Assembly: GCA_018267965.1 (NCBI GenBank)
Contig: JAFDXK010000001.1
Coordinates: 186,001 to 250,000 of the forward strand
From: Bacteroidota bacterium
GTDB lineage: Bacteria > Bacteroidota > Bacteroidia > Chitinophagales > Chitinophagaceae
Length of the DNA stretch: 64,000 nucleotides
Reading direction: 5' to 3'
In this document: positions 18,560 through 26,306 of the stretch, one piece after another
How positions within the stretch are numbered: the stretch's first letter is position 1
How the letters are laid out: each line of letters starts with the position of its first letter
The notes under the pieces: generated by a model
What the model was told of the DNA's origin: nothing
Databases searched by the model: none
The model's input: the letters and a program-made list of their open reading frames with translations, nothing else
Program-made: the position numbers and the translations under genes

Positions 18560-19162
18560 ATGTCGCACTTACATCCTGCATTACCTTATGCTTACAATGC
18601 CCTTGAACCTCATATTGATGCGCAAACGATGGAGTTTCATCACCAGAAACACCACGGCTCTGCAGTTGATACACTCAACAAATCGATAGCAGGTACAGAC
18701 GCAGAACATAAAACGGTAGAAGCCATATTGGCTATTGCATCAACATACCCTGCAGCAATACGTAATAGTGCGGGCAGTCATTACAATCATAGTTCTTTCT
18801 GGCAGGTGTTAACTCCTACACCTACACAACCTGCCGGTGCATTAGCTGCTGCTATCGAAGATAGCTTCGGTTCGTTGGATGGATTGAAAGAGAAAATGAA
18901 TGCTGCAGGTATAGCACGCTTTGGCAGCGGATGGGTATGGTTGATAGTGAAAGACGGTAAATTGGAAATTACATCCAGCGCCAACCAGGATAATCCGTTA
19001 ATGGATACTGCTGAGGTGCGCGGGACACCGATATTAGGTATTGATATATGGGAACACGCGTACTACCTGAAATATCAAAACCGTCGCCCCGAATACCTTA
19101 CCAATATCTGGAATGTTATTAACTGGGATGAAGTAGGGAGGAGATATGAAGCGGCGATGTAG
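18560..19162 (+). CDS. Superoxide dismutase (Fe/Mn family)
   Basis: 200 residues, full length for the family. It dismutates superoxide to oxygen and peroxide, probably in the cytoplasm since there is no signal peptide. Metal ligands are visible: first His in EFHHQKHH (H27), His in HYNHSSFW, and Asp and His in DIWEHAY. ANQDNPL carries the Gln typical of Mn enzymes, and the position where Fe enzymes carry a Gln (before the NH pair) is Ser, so Mn or cambialistic use is more likely than strict Fe. It is monocistronic, with its own promoter element and terminator. Confidence 0.95.
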   Translation: MSHLHPALPYAYNALEPHIDAQTMEFHHQKHHGSAVDTLNKSIAGTDAEHKTVEAILAIASTYPAAIRNSAGSHYNHSSFWQVLTPTPTQPAGALAAAIEDSFGSLDGLKEKMNAAGIARFGSGWVWLIVKDGKLEITSSANQDNPLMDTAEVRGTPILGIDIWEHAYYLKYQNRRPEYLTNIWNVINWDEVGRRYEAAM

Positions 19163-19199
19163 AGGTGTGTGTTGTTTGTAGTCAATTCAATAATAACAT

Positions 19200-19223
19200 A
19201 AGGCTGCTCAATGAGCAGCCTTA
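19200..19223. terminator. Bidirectional terminator
   Basis: Perfect 10-bp stem AAGGCTGCTC / GAGCAGCCTT between the convergent superoxide dismutase and T9SS genes. Confidence 0.78.
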
Positions 19224-19260
19224 TAACAAAGCGGTCATTATTAACTAAAAATGAAAGTAA

Positions 19261-21219
19261 TTACTTAGTGGATATTCTCTCCAGTTTTATTACTTTCTTT
19301 AAATTGTCGGTTCCGTCATCAATTGTTAGTACATAGCTGCCGTTGCTCAGGTTTCTTCCAACATCATTGAGTTTGTTGTTAAGTGCAGCACCGTTATCTG
19401 TAAACCTCAATACTTCTTTACCAACGATATCGGTAATAATAACAGTCAATTGTTTTTCCTGCATATCCTGTGGTATTGATAAAGATACTTTGGTATTAAA
19501 CGGATTAGGATATGCTACTATATCGTCTGTACTCTGAGCTGCAGATACCGAAGATGTTTTTGCTGCCGCATAATATCCGCTCCAGTCAGTGGCAAGACTG
19601 CCACCTTTGAATGCAGCAGTAGTCCATGGCCTTTCTTTAGTTTGTATCTCGTTTGCAGTTACAGGACAAGCCATCGTGTTTGCAAAAACGGGATAATGGT
19701 AGTCGGTGCGGTCATTCTGTTTGCTGTATGCAATAGATGGTGTAGCAGAAGCATCGTGGTTAGAGCCACTGGTAGAAAGTGCCACCTGCATATAGTCCAT
19801 TGGTGATGTTGCGATGCCTGTTTCATCCATTTGCAAGTCTACATAACCACCGGCATTAGGTGCAAAAAACGCACCGCCGACAGGTACATAAGTAGTGTAC
19901 CAACCAACATTTACACGACTTGGGTTTGTATTCATATCAAACGCGAGTGTTGGCCAATCGTTACCTGTTATAGCTGCAGGTGTTGGTGCTGCTAATGTAC
20001 CATTAGTAAGATTGTATGTAGCCCCTATACCAAAGTTAGGCGCGTTCCAATTCATAAATCGTACCAGTATATCATTAGGTGCTACGCCGGGCAGAATATA
20101 TGAATAAGCCCAGTTATCAACGCTGTAATGGTCGGGAGCATCAAGGCAGGATTTGATATCAATGCGTGCATTGGCAGCATACGTGCCCGGAGCTGCCGCA
20201 GCATTTGCATCGTTGATTACGGTAGGTGGGTTAGCACCAGGCCATGGAGGACCTAATACAAATGCTATGTCAGACTCTCTGACAATAAGTCCGCCAACAC
20301 CATTTACTTTATGATATTCAAAGGCAAGTTTAAGACCGTTGTTCGCATGTATAAAAGCTATGTCGGGATAAGTCCATGTTCCTGTTCCGGGTAATACATA
20401 CGTTGGGCTTACCGAAACACCGGGGATGGTGTTGTTCATAAAACCCATTACATAAGCGATACCGAAAGTAGGGCTCATGGCGTTAGGGTCTTCCCATGTA
20501 ATACCAAAACCATAACAGTTGTGGCCGTCCTGGCTGATGCGAGTATAGTTAGGAATATTGGATAGTTGTACCCTGTTTACAAAAGTAAGCCCGCCTGTAC
20601 CTATAGGTATTGGCCTGTTCCATGACCATACTTCGTAGTAGTGGCCTACACCGGCATAATTTGCAGCATTGCTGTTGTAGAAACTAACAATAACAAATAT
20701 CTGCATTTGCGTGCCGAATATAGGCATAGCATAACCTGTAAGGTCTTGCATGATGGTAGCTTCGATATCCTGAACACCCGGAGGATACATCATAAAGCCC
20801 TGGTCGTAAATAGTGCCGGGGGTACCACTGCCGGTTGCTTTGTTGATCCATGCCAGCCCTGCCGTAGAACCGGGGTCATCCCAACTATGTACCGTCAGGT
20901 CGCTCATCCATTGAGATTGAGGTGCCATGTAAGGCTGCCCCGCCGGCCAGCCTGCAGGTATGGCAGGTATGGTTAAACCTACAGGTGTGTAATAAGACAT
21001 GTGGCTTAATGTATACGCATTGGTATGCGTAGTGACATTTACAGGATTGGGAAATACGCCGGGAATAACTGTTCCGGGTACGGGATAAGGATACTCGGCT
21101 AAGAAGCCTGTATTAAATGTTTGTGCCTGTGCATTTTTGCTAACTGTCACAAACAATACAAGTGTAATGAGTGGTAATGCCAGGATTAGCGACATAAACC
21201 GTTTTGATACTTTTTTCAT
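19261..21219 (-). CDS. Large secreted protein with T9SS type A sorting domain
   Basis: 652 residues with a long signal peptide (about 1-33, NAQAQ) and a Pro/Gly/Tyr/Trp-rich middle without a recognised domain. Segments such as WEDPNAMSPTFGIAYVMGF and FEYHKVNGVGGLIVRES suggest beta structure that could be a propeller or lectin-like fold. The C-terminal sorting domain lies at about 575-652 (YPNPFNTKVSLSIP, ITDIVGKEV, LSNGSYVLTI). Exported by T9SS, function unknown. Its stop faces the superoxide dismutase gene. Confidence 0.8.
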   Translation of the reverse strand: MKKVSKRFMSLILALPLITLVLFVTVSKNAQAQTFNTGFLAEYPYPVPGTVIPGVFPNPVNVTTHTNAYTLSHMSYYTPVGLTIPAIPAGWPAGQPYMAPQSQWMSDLTVHSWDDPGSTAGLAWINKATGSGTPGTIYDQGFMMYPPGVQDIEATIMQDLTGYAMPIFGTQMQIFVIVSFYNSNAANYAGVGHYYEVWSWNRPIPIGTGGLTFVNRVQLSNIPNYTRISQDGHNCYGFGITWEDPNAMSPTFGIAYVMGFMNNTIPGVSVSPTYVLPGTGTWTYPDIAFIHANNGLKLAFEYHKVNGVGGLIVRESDIAFVLGPPWPGANPPTVINDANAAAAPGTYAANARIDIKSCLDAPDHYSVDNWAYSYILPGVAPNDILVRFMNWNAPNFGIGATYNLTNGTLAAPTPAAITGNDWPTLAFDMNTNPSRVNVGWYTTYVPVGGAFFAPNAGGYVDLQMDETGIATSPMDYMQVALSTSGSNHDASATPSIAYSKQNDRTDYHYPVFANTMACPVTANEIQTKERPWTTAAFKGGSLATDWSGYYAAAKTSSVSAAQSTDDIVAYPNPFNTKVSLSIPQDMQEKQLTVIITDIVGKEVLRFTDNGAALNNKLNDVGRNLSNGSYVLTIDDGTDNLKKVIKLERISTK

Positions 21220-21741
21220 CTGTTTAATTTTTAAATGGTGAAACGATAAAAATCAAAATGCGCTACATTTTGGATTTTGTATAAGGCTGGTAGGTAGGTT
21301 TAATGAATAAACCGATAATGACCGCCGGGTGCCAGGTTATGAAGCTGTGAATAAAATGTGCGATTATACTCAGAGAGGTAATGCTGAGATAAGGTTATTT
21401 CGGAGTAAATGTGAAGATGTAATGGGCGGAAAAATAACTATGCTAGGAAGAACTGATGATTTCCTGCCGTTGCCGATAAAGATGATGCTGATGTGTAACG
21501 GGATTGTTTTTCATGTTGCAAGATTTAGAGATAAATGAATGGTGATGCACAAATGTAATATGCATTTTTAAGAAAAAAACCAGTTAAAACACTGGAAGAA
21601 TGTTAATGACAGGTGATGAGAAAATGAAGATAAAGCAGATTATCAGGGGATTATGAAAAAAGGGTGTTTTCTCCCGTCATTGCATGGAGAATATGATATT
21701 ATACAGAATATTGTAATTTCATATTTCATAATCACATTACT
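21220..21741. other. Gene-poor region with a repeat remnant
   Basis: About 520 bases between a minus-strand T9SS gene and a plus-strand pseudogene. A 69-codon open frame at 21329-21538 has no coding character. The only distinct item is the 17-base repeat remnant at 21667-21683. No RNA gene seen. Confidence 0.5.
21667..21683. repeat. Partial copy of the CGTCATTGC palindromic repeat
   Basis: The 17 bases TTTTCTCCCGTCATTGC are the exact reverse complement of 22981-22997, the right end of the repeat flanking the GIY-YIG gene. The rest of the element is missing, so this looks like a half copy or a decayed one. Confidence 0.6.
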
Positions 21742-22512
21742 GTGAAGCGATTTTGCTTATATGGTTTTTCTCTTTGCCTGATGCTTTTTACCGTTAACTG
21801 TAATAAGAAGCGAGGTGATGTATCGACAACTCCGATAAGCAACAATTCAATACACATTGATTTCACAATCACAGGTAATCAGTGGGCATATCAAACATTG
21901 AAGTTCCATTCAGCTAATATCCCCGATACAACAGATATAAAATGGGATTTTGGGGATTCTACATCTGCAACTTATTCATCTTATTCAGATGCTACACATC
22001 TTTATTAGAAAGACGGTGAGTTTTCGATTACATTATCGGGGAAAGGGTTCTCGATAACTAAAAAAATAAGAATAGGTTTTGGGTTAGATACATTCCTTAC
22101 GAAATTTAAGCATTGGCATAGAGCGTCTCATTATTACTATTTTTATAATCTGCCGTATTCATGGATTAGGGATACTTTATATGAAAATAAGGATGTTGAT
22201 TTTTCCGTCATTTACCGAATAGTTACAGATAGCTCTAGTGACCATTGGATTACTGTATATAATGATTATCGTTATTACATAGATATTCCAGGTGGGGATA
22301 GTGTCACCGGATTTGTATTTAGACCAACAAGAATGTATCTATTTTCCGCTGATGATACACTATTGTATTTCATGAATACTGATGGGTTTCGTGTAAGAGG
22401 ATTTGATTATACCAATACCTGTAAAATTTATATGTCTCAAAATAAAATGACTATTAACATAGACCAGTCTGCAAATGCAGGAGGTTATATAGCTTCATAT
22501 ACACCTTACTAA
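21742..22512 (+). pseudogene. PKD-like lipoprotein interrupted by an in-frame amber codon
   Basis: A GTG start opens a lipoprotein signal (MKRFCLYGFSLCLMLFTVNC), followed by a PKD-like domain (IKWDFGDST at about 72-80). The frame meets TAG at 22006-22008 just after DATHLY, then continues in the same frame without interruption for 167 more codons (KDGEFSITLSGKGF...) to TAA at 22510-22512. In PKD domains the pattern H-x-Y-x-x-x-G-x-(Y/F)-x-(V/I) spans exactly this point, so the stop sits inside one domain. CAG, AAG or GAG to TAG is a single-base change. It could be a true nonsense mutation, a sequencing error or a read-through site. Intact length would be 256 residues. Confidence 0.8.
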
Positions 22513-22515
22513 CCC

Positions 22516-22553
22516 ACACATACACCTAAAAAAATATCTATCTGTTGCTCTAA
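22516..22553. repeat. Direct repeat arm, copy 1
   Basis: About 38 bases (ACACATACACC...GCTCTAA) that recur with roughly 85 percent identity at 23556-23592. The two arms bracket the GIY-YIG gene, the palindromic repeats and the small lipoprotein gene. Confidence 0.6.
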
Positions 22554-22561
22554 ATCCCACT

Positions 22562-22613
22562 CGTCATTGCGAGGAAGTATTTACGAATTGTAAATACAGA
22601 CGTGGCAATCTAA
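22562..22613. repeat. Palindromic repeat A (CGTCATTGCGAGG family)
   Basis: Begins CGTCATTGCGAGGAA, ends CGTGGCAATCTAA, and encloses a perfect 8-bp hairpin GTATTTAC-GAATT-GTAAATAC. It is inverted relative to repeats B and C. The inner hairpin sequence differs from theirs while the ends are conserved, which suggests structure is selected over sequence. Confidence 0.8.
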
Positions 22614-22621
22614 TCCAAACA

Positions 22622-22918
22622 CTAATACACAATCTTATCGGATAAGTCATCCCAATCAGGGTTCATGGAATTGATTAAATCCTCTTTATCCATTCTTTTC
22701 CAAGATTTTATTCTTTTTTCTTCTTCGATGGCTTCTTCTATCCCTTCAAAATGTTTGTAGTATACTAATAATATGCAGTTATATCTTGAGGTGAAGCTAT
22801 TTGGGTAGATTTTGTTTTTGTGTTCCCAAGTTCGCCCCTCCAGGTCGGATGTTACGCCAACATATAGAGTTCTACGGCTTACCGATGCCATTATGTACAC
22901 TGAACCACCTTTATACAT
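22622..22918 (-). CDS. GIY-YIG nuclease family protein
   Basis: 98 residues, the normal length for a stand-alone GIY-YIG domain of the UPF0213/YhbQ type. The motifs are VYIM (in place of GIY), LYVGVT (in place of YIG), the Arg in LEGRTWEHK and the Glu in AIEEEKRIKSW. These form the catalytic surface that makes a metal-dependent cut in DNA. A basic, acidic-tailed C-terminus follows. The gene lies between inverted copies of a palindromic repeat (A at 22562, B at 22940), with 8 and 21 bases to spare on the two sides. Such placement suggests the nuclease and repeat belong together, as in REP-associated elements. Confidence 0.88.
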   Translation of the reverse strand: MYKGGSVYIMASVSRRTLYVGVTSDLEGRTWEHKNKIYPNSFTSRYNCILLVYYKHFEGIEEAIEEEKRIKSWKRMDKEDLINSMNPDWDDLSDKIVY

Positions 22919-22939
22919 TTTGTAAAAATAGTTTTTGGG

Positions 22940-22990
22940 TTAGATTGCCACGTTCGTTTCTGTGAAACAGAAACTTCCTCGCAATGACGG
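22940..22990. repeat. Palindromic repeat B (inverted relative to A)
   Basis: TTAGATTGCCACG...CCTCGCAATGACGG with a perfect inner stem GTTTCTGT-GAA-ACAGAAAC (22956-22974). It lies just upstream of the GIY-YIG start codon on that gene's strand. Confidence 0.8.
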
Positions 22991-23094
22991 GAGAAAAATA
23001 TACGGTTTGAAAGTTTTTTTGACAGGGATACAGAACTGAAACTTGCACGATAATTGTATTAGCTTTATAAGCTATAGATTCGTAAAACTGAAAT

Positions 23095-23451
23095 GTGAAA
23101 ATATTTGCATTCTTGATATTACTCCTTTTGACTGCTGGATGCCAAATAAGACGACCTCCTGTTGTAGAGATATTGATGCCGAAAGAAGGGCAACAATTTA
23201 GCGTTGGAGAAACTGTAACGGTAAATGCAAAACTTACTGATGATGATCAGGTAGGAAGTGAATACTTAACGGTATTATCAGGTAATAACTACTCCGATAC
23301 GATATTATATTATGTAGATCATACACACATAGGGTCATATATGCTTTTGAAAGATTTTCAAGTGAGGTCTGCTGGTTCGATCAAAATTATAGTGACAGCA
23401 TGGGACGGTTATAAGCTTGTGGAGCAAAGTGTTTTTGTTCAGGGATATTAA
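23095..23451 (+). CDS. Small Ig-like lipoprotein
   Basis: 118 residues from a GTG start; a lipoprotein signal follows at once (MKIFAFLILLLLTAGC, lipid Cys at 16). The mature part is a single Ig-like beta-sandwich (PVVEILMPKEGQQFSVGE and a C-terminal IKIIVTAWDGY), close in look to the DUF4625 type of bacterial Ig domain. It sits between repeats B and C. The cell-surface role is unknown. Confidence 0.65.
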   Translation: MKIFAFLILLLLTAGCQIRRPPVVEILMPKEGQQFSVGETVTVNAKLTDDDQVGSEYLTVLSGNNYSDTILYYVDHTHIGSYMLLKDFQVRSAGSIKIIVTAWDGYKLVEQSVFVQGY

Positions 23452-23494
23452 CCCGGCATGTATTTTTCACTTGTGCTGTATGCTCTCATTTCGC

Positions 23495-23544
23495 GAGATT
23501 GCCACGTTCGTTTCTGTGAAACGGAAACTCCCTCGCAATGACGG
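23495..23544. repeat. Palindromic repeat C
   Basis: GAGATTGCCACG...CCTCGCAATGACGG in the same orientation as B. Its inner stem GTTTCTGT-GAA-ACGGAAAC has one wobble pair in place of the perfect match in B. Confidence 0.8.
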
Positions 23545-23555
23545 ATGGAGTATCA

Positions 23556-23592
23556 ACACATACACTCAAAAAATATCTATCCCGCGCTCTAA
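23556..23592. repeat. Direct repeat arm, copy 2
   Basis: 37 bases matching 22516-22553 at about 32 of 38 positions (shared ACACATACAC, AAAAAATATCTATC and GCTCTAA blocks). It lies 11 bases beyond repeat C. Confidence 0.6.
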
Positions 23593-23658
23593 CATTTCCT
23601 TTTTACTTTACGTCTTGGTTAATAAAAGGCGCTTATAGATTCTTCTTTACCTGCACAA

Positions 23659-24243
23659 TTGGTGACTGACGGTTACTACATACAGGGCCATAGTTCCCCG
23701 GCAGCACTTGCCCCGGATGCGCAAAAGCGGCTGGTGAAGGATTGTATTGCCGGAAAACGAGCCGCCCAACATGAGTTTTATAACCATTACGCACCCTTTG
23801 TTTATGGTGTAATTCGCCGTTACCTGTTTAATGCAAACGCTGCCGAAGAGGTGCTGAACGATACTTTCTTCAGGGTGTTTACCAAAATGGACCAATATGG
23901 CTTCAAGGGTTCGCTGGAAGGTTGGATGAGGCGCATAGCCATCAACCTGGTGACAGACCACCTGAGAGGACACATAAAATTTGAAAATGAAGTATATACA
24001 GACAGCGATGCCATAAGCGCTTATGTAGATGAAAACCAGGTTAGCAAATTATCGTACAAAGAGTTGCTGGCCTACGTACACGAATTGCCTGATACGCATA
24101 GGTTGGTTTTCAACCTTTATGTTTTTGAAGACCTGCCACACAAGGAAATAGCTCAATTGATTGGAATTACTGAAAACAACAGCCGGTGGCATTTGAATGA
24201 TGCCCGCAGGCGATTAAAAGAAAAAATTAATAATGTGAAGTAA
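23659..24243 (+). CDS. RNA polymerase sigma factor, ECF type
   Basis: 194 residues. Region 2 runs from about 35 to 100 (EFYNHYAPFVYGVIRRYL, EEVLNDTFFRVF, WMRRIAINLVTDHLRG) and region 4 from about 135 to 190 (LPDTHRLVFNLYVFEDL, HKEIAQLIGITENNSRWHL). The start is uncertain: TTG at 23659 or GTG at 23662; no ATG fits before region 2. The next gene begins 9 bases after the stop and encodes a likely dual-membrane partner that may hold the sigma factor inactive until a signal arrives. Autoregulation is common for such pairs but not shown here. Confidence 0.9.
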   Translation: MVTDGYYIQGHSSPAALAPDAQKRLVKDCIAGKRAAQHEFYNHYAPFVYGVIRRYLFNANAAEEVLNDTFFRVFTKMDQYGFKGSLEGWMRRIAINLVTDHLRGHIKFENEVYTDSDAISAYVDENQVSKLSYKELLAYVHELPDTHRLVFNLYVFEDLPHKEIAQLIGITENNSRWHLNDARRRLKEKINNVK

Positions 24244-24252
24244 ACCAAACTA

Positions 24253-26184
24253 ATGGAAGACAACAGAATACATATCGACGATTTGTACCGCGAGGAGCTC
24301 GGCAGCTACACCGAGGCTCCGGGTGCTGCAGTCTGGCAAAAGTTGCAGGACAGACTCGATAAGGAACAGAAGCCTAAAGGCTCGACGTGGACTAAATGGT
24401 TTGGTCGTGGCACTGCCATACTACTGTTGTTAGTAGCGATATTTTTTGTAGCAAACAGTGACATTATTAATCATCATCAAAATCAACCTGAATATAACGA
24501 ACCAATAGCAGTAAATAATACTCATGCAGCCCCTGTAAACCCTTCTGCTACAGGTGCTGCCGTTACAACACCAGAGTCGGAAACAGCCCCTGTAAACCCA
24601 ACTCCTACAACTGTGTCTGCTGCAACACAACAAGCTACAGAAGCACTGAAGCCTAAAGCAACCGATGCTCAATCACAAAGTTCTGAGGCTATTGCCCATG
24701 CTGCACCCGTAGTTAATCATACAACTGCTACTGCTGCGAAGCCAACGCCTGCGAAATTGAGTGATGCCGTGACATCTGTAGTAAAAGAAGAGACTACCAA
24801 ACAACTCACTGAAAAGAAAATTAATACACCTGCTGCGTCATCAACACCAAGCATAGCTAAAAAAGAAACTGCACCAACACCTGCGAAATTGAGTGATGCT
24901 GTGACATCGGTAGTAAAAGAAGAGACTACCAAACAACTAACCGAAAAGAAAAATAACACACCTGCTGCATCGTCAGCACCAAGTGTAGCTAAGAATGAAG
25001 CTACTCCTGTACCTGATGCGAAACCAGCCGCGGCTAAATTGAGTAATGCCATGACGTCTATTGTGAAAGAAGAGATGTCAAAACAACTCACTGATAAGAA
25101 AAATAATACACCTGCTGCGTCATCAGCACCAAGTGCGGCTAAGAAAGAAACTATGCCTGCACCTCCAGCAGCATCAACCCCGACTGTAGCTAAAAAAGAG
25201 AACGCAGCACCAATACCTGCAGCCGAGCCGCCTGTGGCTCAAAAGCCTGCAGAAAAACCAAAGGCAAAAGCAGAGCCTGCGGCTGATGTAAGTGCCGCAA
25301 TAGGCAAGATGAAAGACACTACTAACAATCCGGCTGTAGCATCTGTGCCACCGAAACCCGAACATTGGAAAGAGTACAGGCCATTTAGGCTGGACCTGGA
25401 TTTCGGGCTGAAGGCAGGCTACGAGTGGGGCTTTGGTAGCTATCATGCTAACAGTTATGTAATAAGTCCTTATCTGCAGTACAAAATCAATGATAAACTC
25501 TCAGTGATATTCCAACCGGGATATAAAGCCGCTAAACTGAATAGTACAGACCTTAACGATCATAAATCGTACTACCAAATATCTGATTCGCGGTTAGACT
25601 CTTCACAAGTATTGACCATCATGGGTATCAACCCTAATACCCAGCTGTCGATATTCGGTATAGCCAGAAAATATAATTATTCGCAATCGCACGACTCTAT
25701 TATTATCAGTAAGGCTATCAAATCGAAAACCTTTTATGAAATAGAATTGCCTCTGTTGTTGCAATATCAGGTGATGAAGACCCTGGGTATATATGCAGGT
25801 GCATCGGCCAACTTTAGTAAGGTGGCACAGATAGAGGAGACCAGAGTAGTGTATAGCGGCATTACACTAAAGGATTCGTTGCTGTTTGCAGCTGAAAATA
25901 TTCCGTCAGAACCACCCGCTATACCAAGTATCTACGAAAAATTTAATTACGCTGCTACGCCTTATAACCAATATACACCCGTAAGCAGCCTGAATGCAAC
26001 CACCAACCCGGTGAGGTTCAATTTCATGGTAGGGGTGAATTATAATGTGTGGAAACGTATAACAGTAGATGTGTTGTTGCAGGGTAATTTGTCGAGCCTG
26101 TCGTATATACCTGATGACAGAATAAAGCAGATATATAAAACACCACATTTAAGAGTATTGATAGGGTATAGATTGGGCAAATAA
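24253..26184 (+). CDS. Dual-membrane-spanning anti-sigma-like protein with outer-membrane beta-barrel
   Basis: 643 residues in four parts: a cytoplasmic stretch (1-50; WQKLQDRLDKEQ) resembling short anti-sigma regions, one inner-membrane helix (about 52-70; TAILLLLVAIFFVA), a long Ala/Pro/Thr/Lys-rich disordered segment (about 75-370) with a threefold repeat, and a C-terminal outer-membrane beta-barrel (about 378-643; LDLDFGLKAGYEWGF to the terminal VLIGYRLGK). One chain therefore seems to cross inner membrane, periplasm and outer membrane. This is the plan of the dual membrane-spanning anti-sigma (Dma) proteins known from Bacteroides thetaiotaomicron, and the adjacent sigma gene fits. Anti-sigma activity is inferred, not shown. 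Confidence 0.75.
   Translation: MEDNRIHIDDLYREELGSYTEAPGAAVWQKLQDRLDKEQKPKGSTWTKWFGRGTAILLLLVAIFFVANSDIINHHQNQPEYNEPIAVNNTHAAPVNPSATGAAVTTPESETAPVNPTPTTVSAATQQATEALKPKATDAQSQSSEAIAHAAPVVNHTTATAAKPTPAKLSDAVTSVVKEETTKQLTEKKINTPAASSTPSIAKKETAPTPAKLSDAVTSVVKEETTKQLTEKKNNTPAASSAPSVAKNEATPVPDAKPAAAKLSNAMTSIVKEEMSKQLTDKKNNTPAASSAPSAAKKETMPAPPAASTPTVAKKENAAPIPAAEPPVAQKPAEKPKAKAEPAADVSAAIGKMKDTTNNPAVASVPPKPEHWKEYRPFRLDLDFGLKAGYEWGFGSYHANSYVISPYLQYKINDKLSVIFQPGYKAAKLNSTDLNDHKSYYQISDSRLDSSQVLTIMGINPNTQLSIFGIARKYNYSQSHDSIIISKAIKSKTFYEIELPLLLQYQVMKTLGIYAGASANFSKVAQIEETRVVYSGITLKDSLLFAAENIPSEPPAIPSIYEKFNYAATPYNQYTPVSSLNATTNPVRFNFMVGVNYNVWKRITVDVLLQGNLSSLSYIPDDRIKQIYKTPHLRVLIGYRLGK
24748..25165 (+). repeat. 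Threefold coding repeat in the periplasmic linker
   Basis: Units begin at 24748, 24880 and 25030 (132 and 150 bases apart). Each encodes a helix-forming block like AKLSDAVTSVVKEETTKQL followed by TEKKNNTPAASSAPS. Unit 1 and unit 2 are nearly identical in DNA, which points to a recent duplication; this is a coding repeat, not a CRISPR array. Confidence 0.8.
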
Positions 26185-26306
26185 ATATAGTGCGTGACAA
26201 TACTAACATTTAGCCCCAAAGCGGTGTCATAGTATGTGTCGGATAAAATAGAAAGCTAAACCGCCACCATGCAGAACAATATTAAATATATCATAACTTT
26301 AAGTTT

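Noticed and set aside
21329-21538. 69-codon open frame between the T9SS gene and the pseudogene
   Set aside because: No hydrophobic core or known motif, odd residue usage, and it lies in a gene-poor, repeat-bearing stretch.
24717-25091. 124-codon open frame on the opposite strand of the dual-membrane protein gene
   Set aside because: It is a shadow of the repetitive Ala/Thr/Lys coding region; its own repeats mirror those of the real gene.
24748-25165. Regularly spaced direct repeats that could suggest a CRISPR array
   Set aside because: Units are 132-150 bases, lie fully in one coding frame and encode repeated protein segments; there are no short unique spacers and no cas genes.
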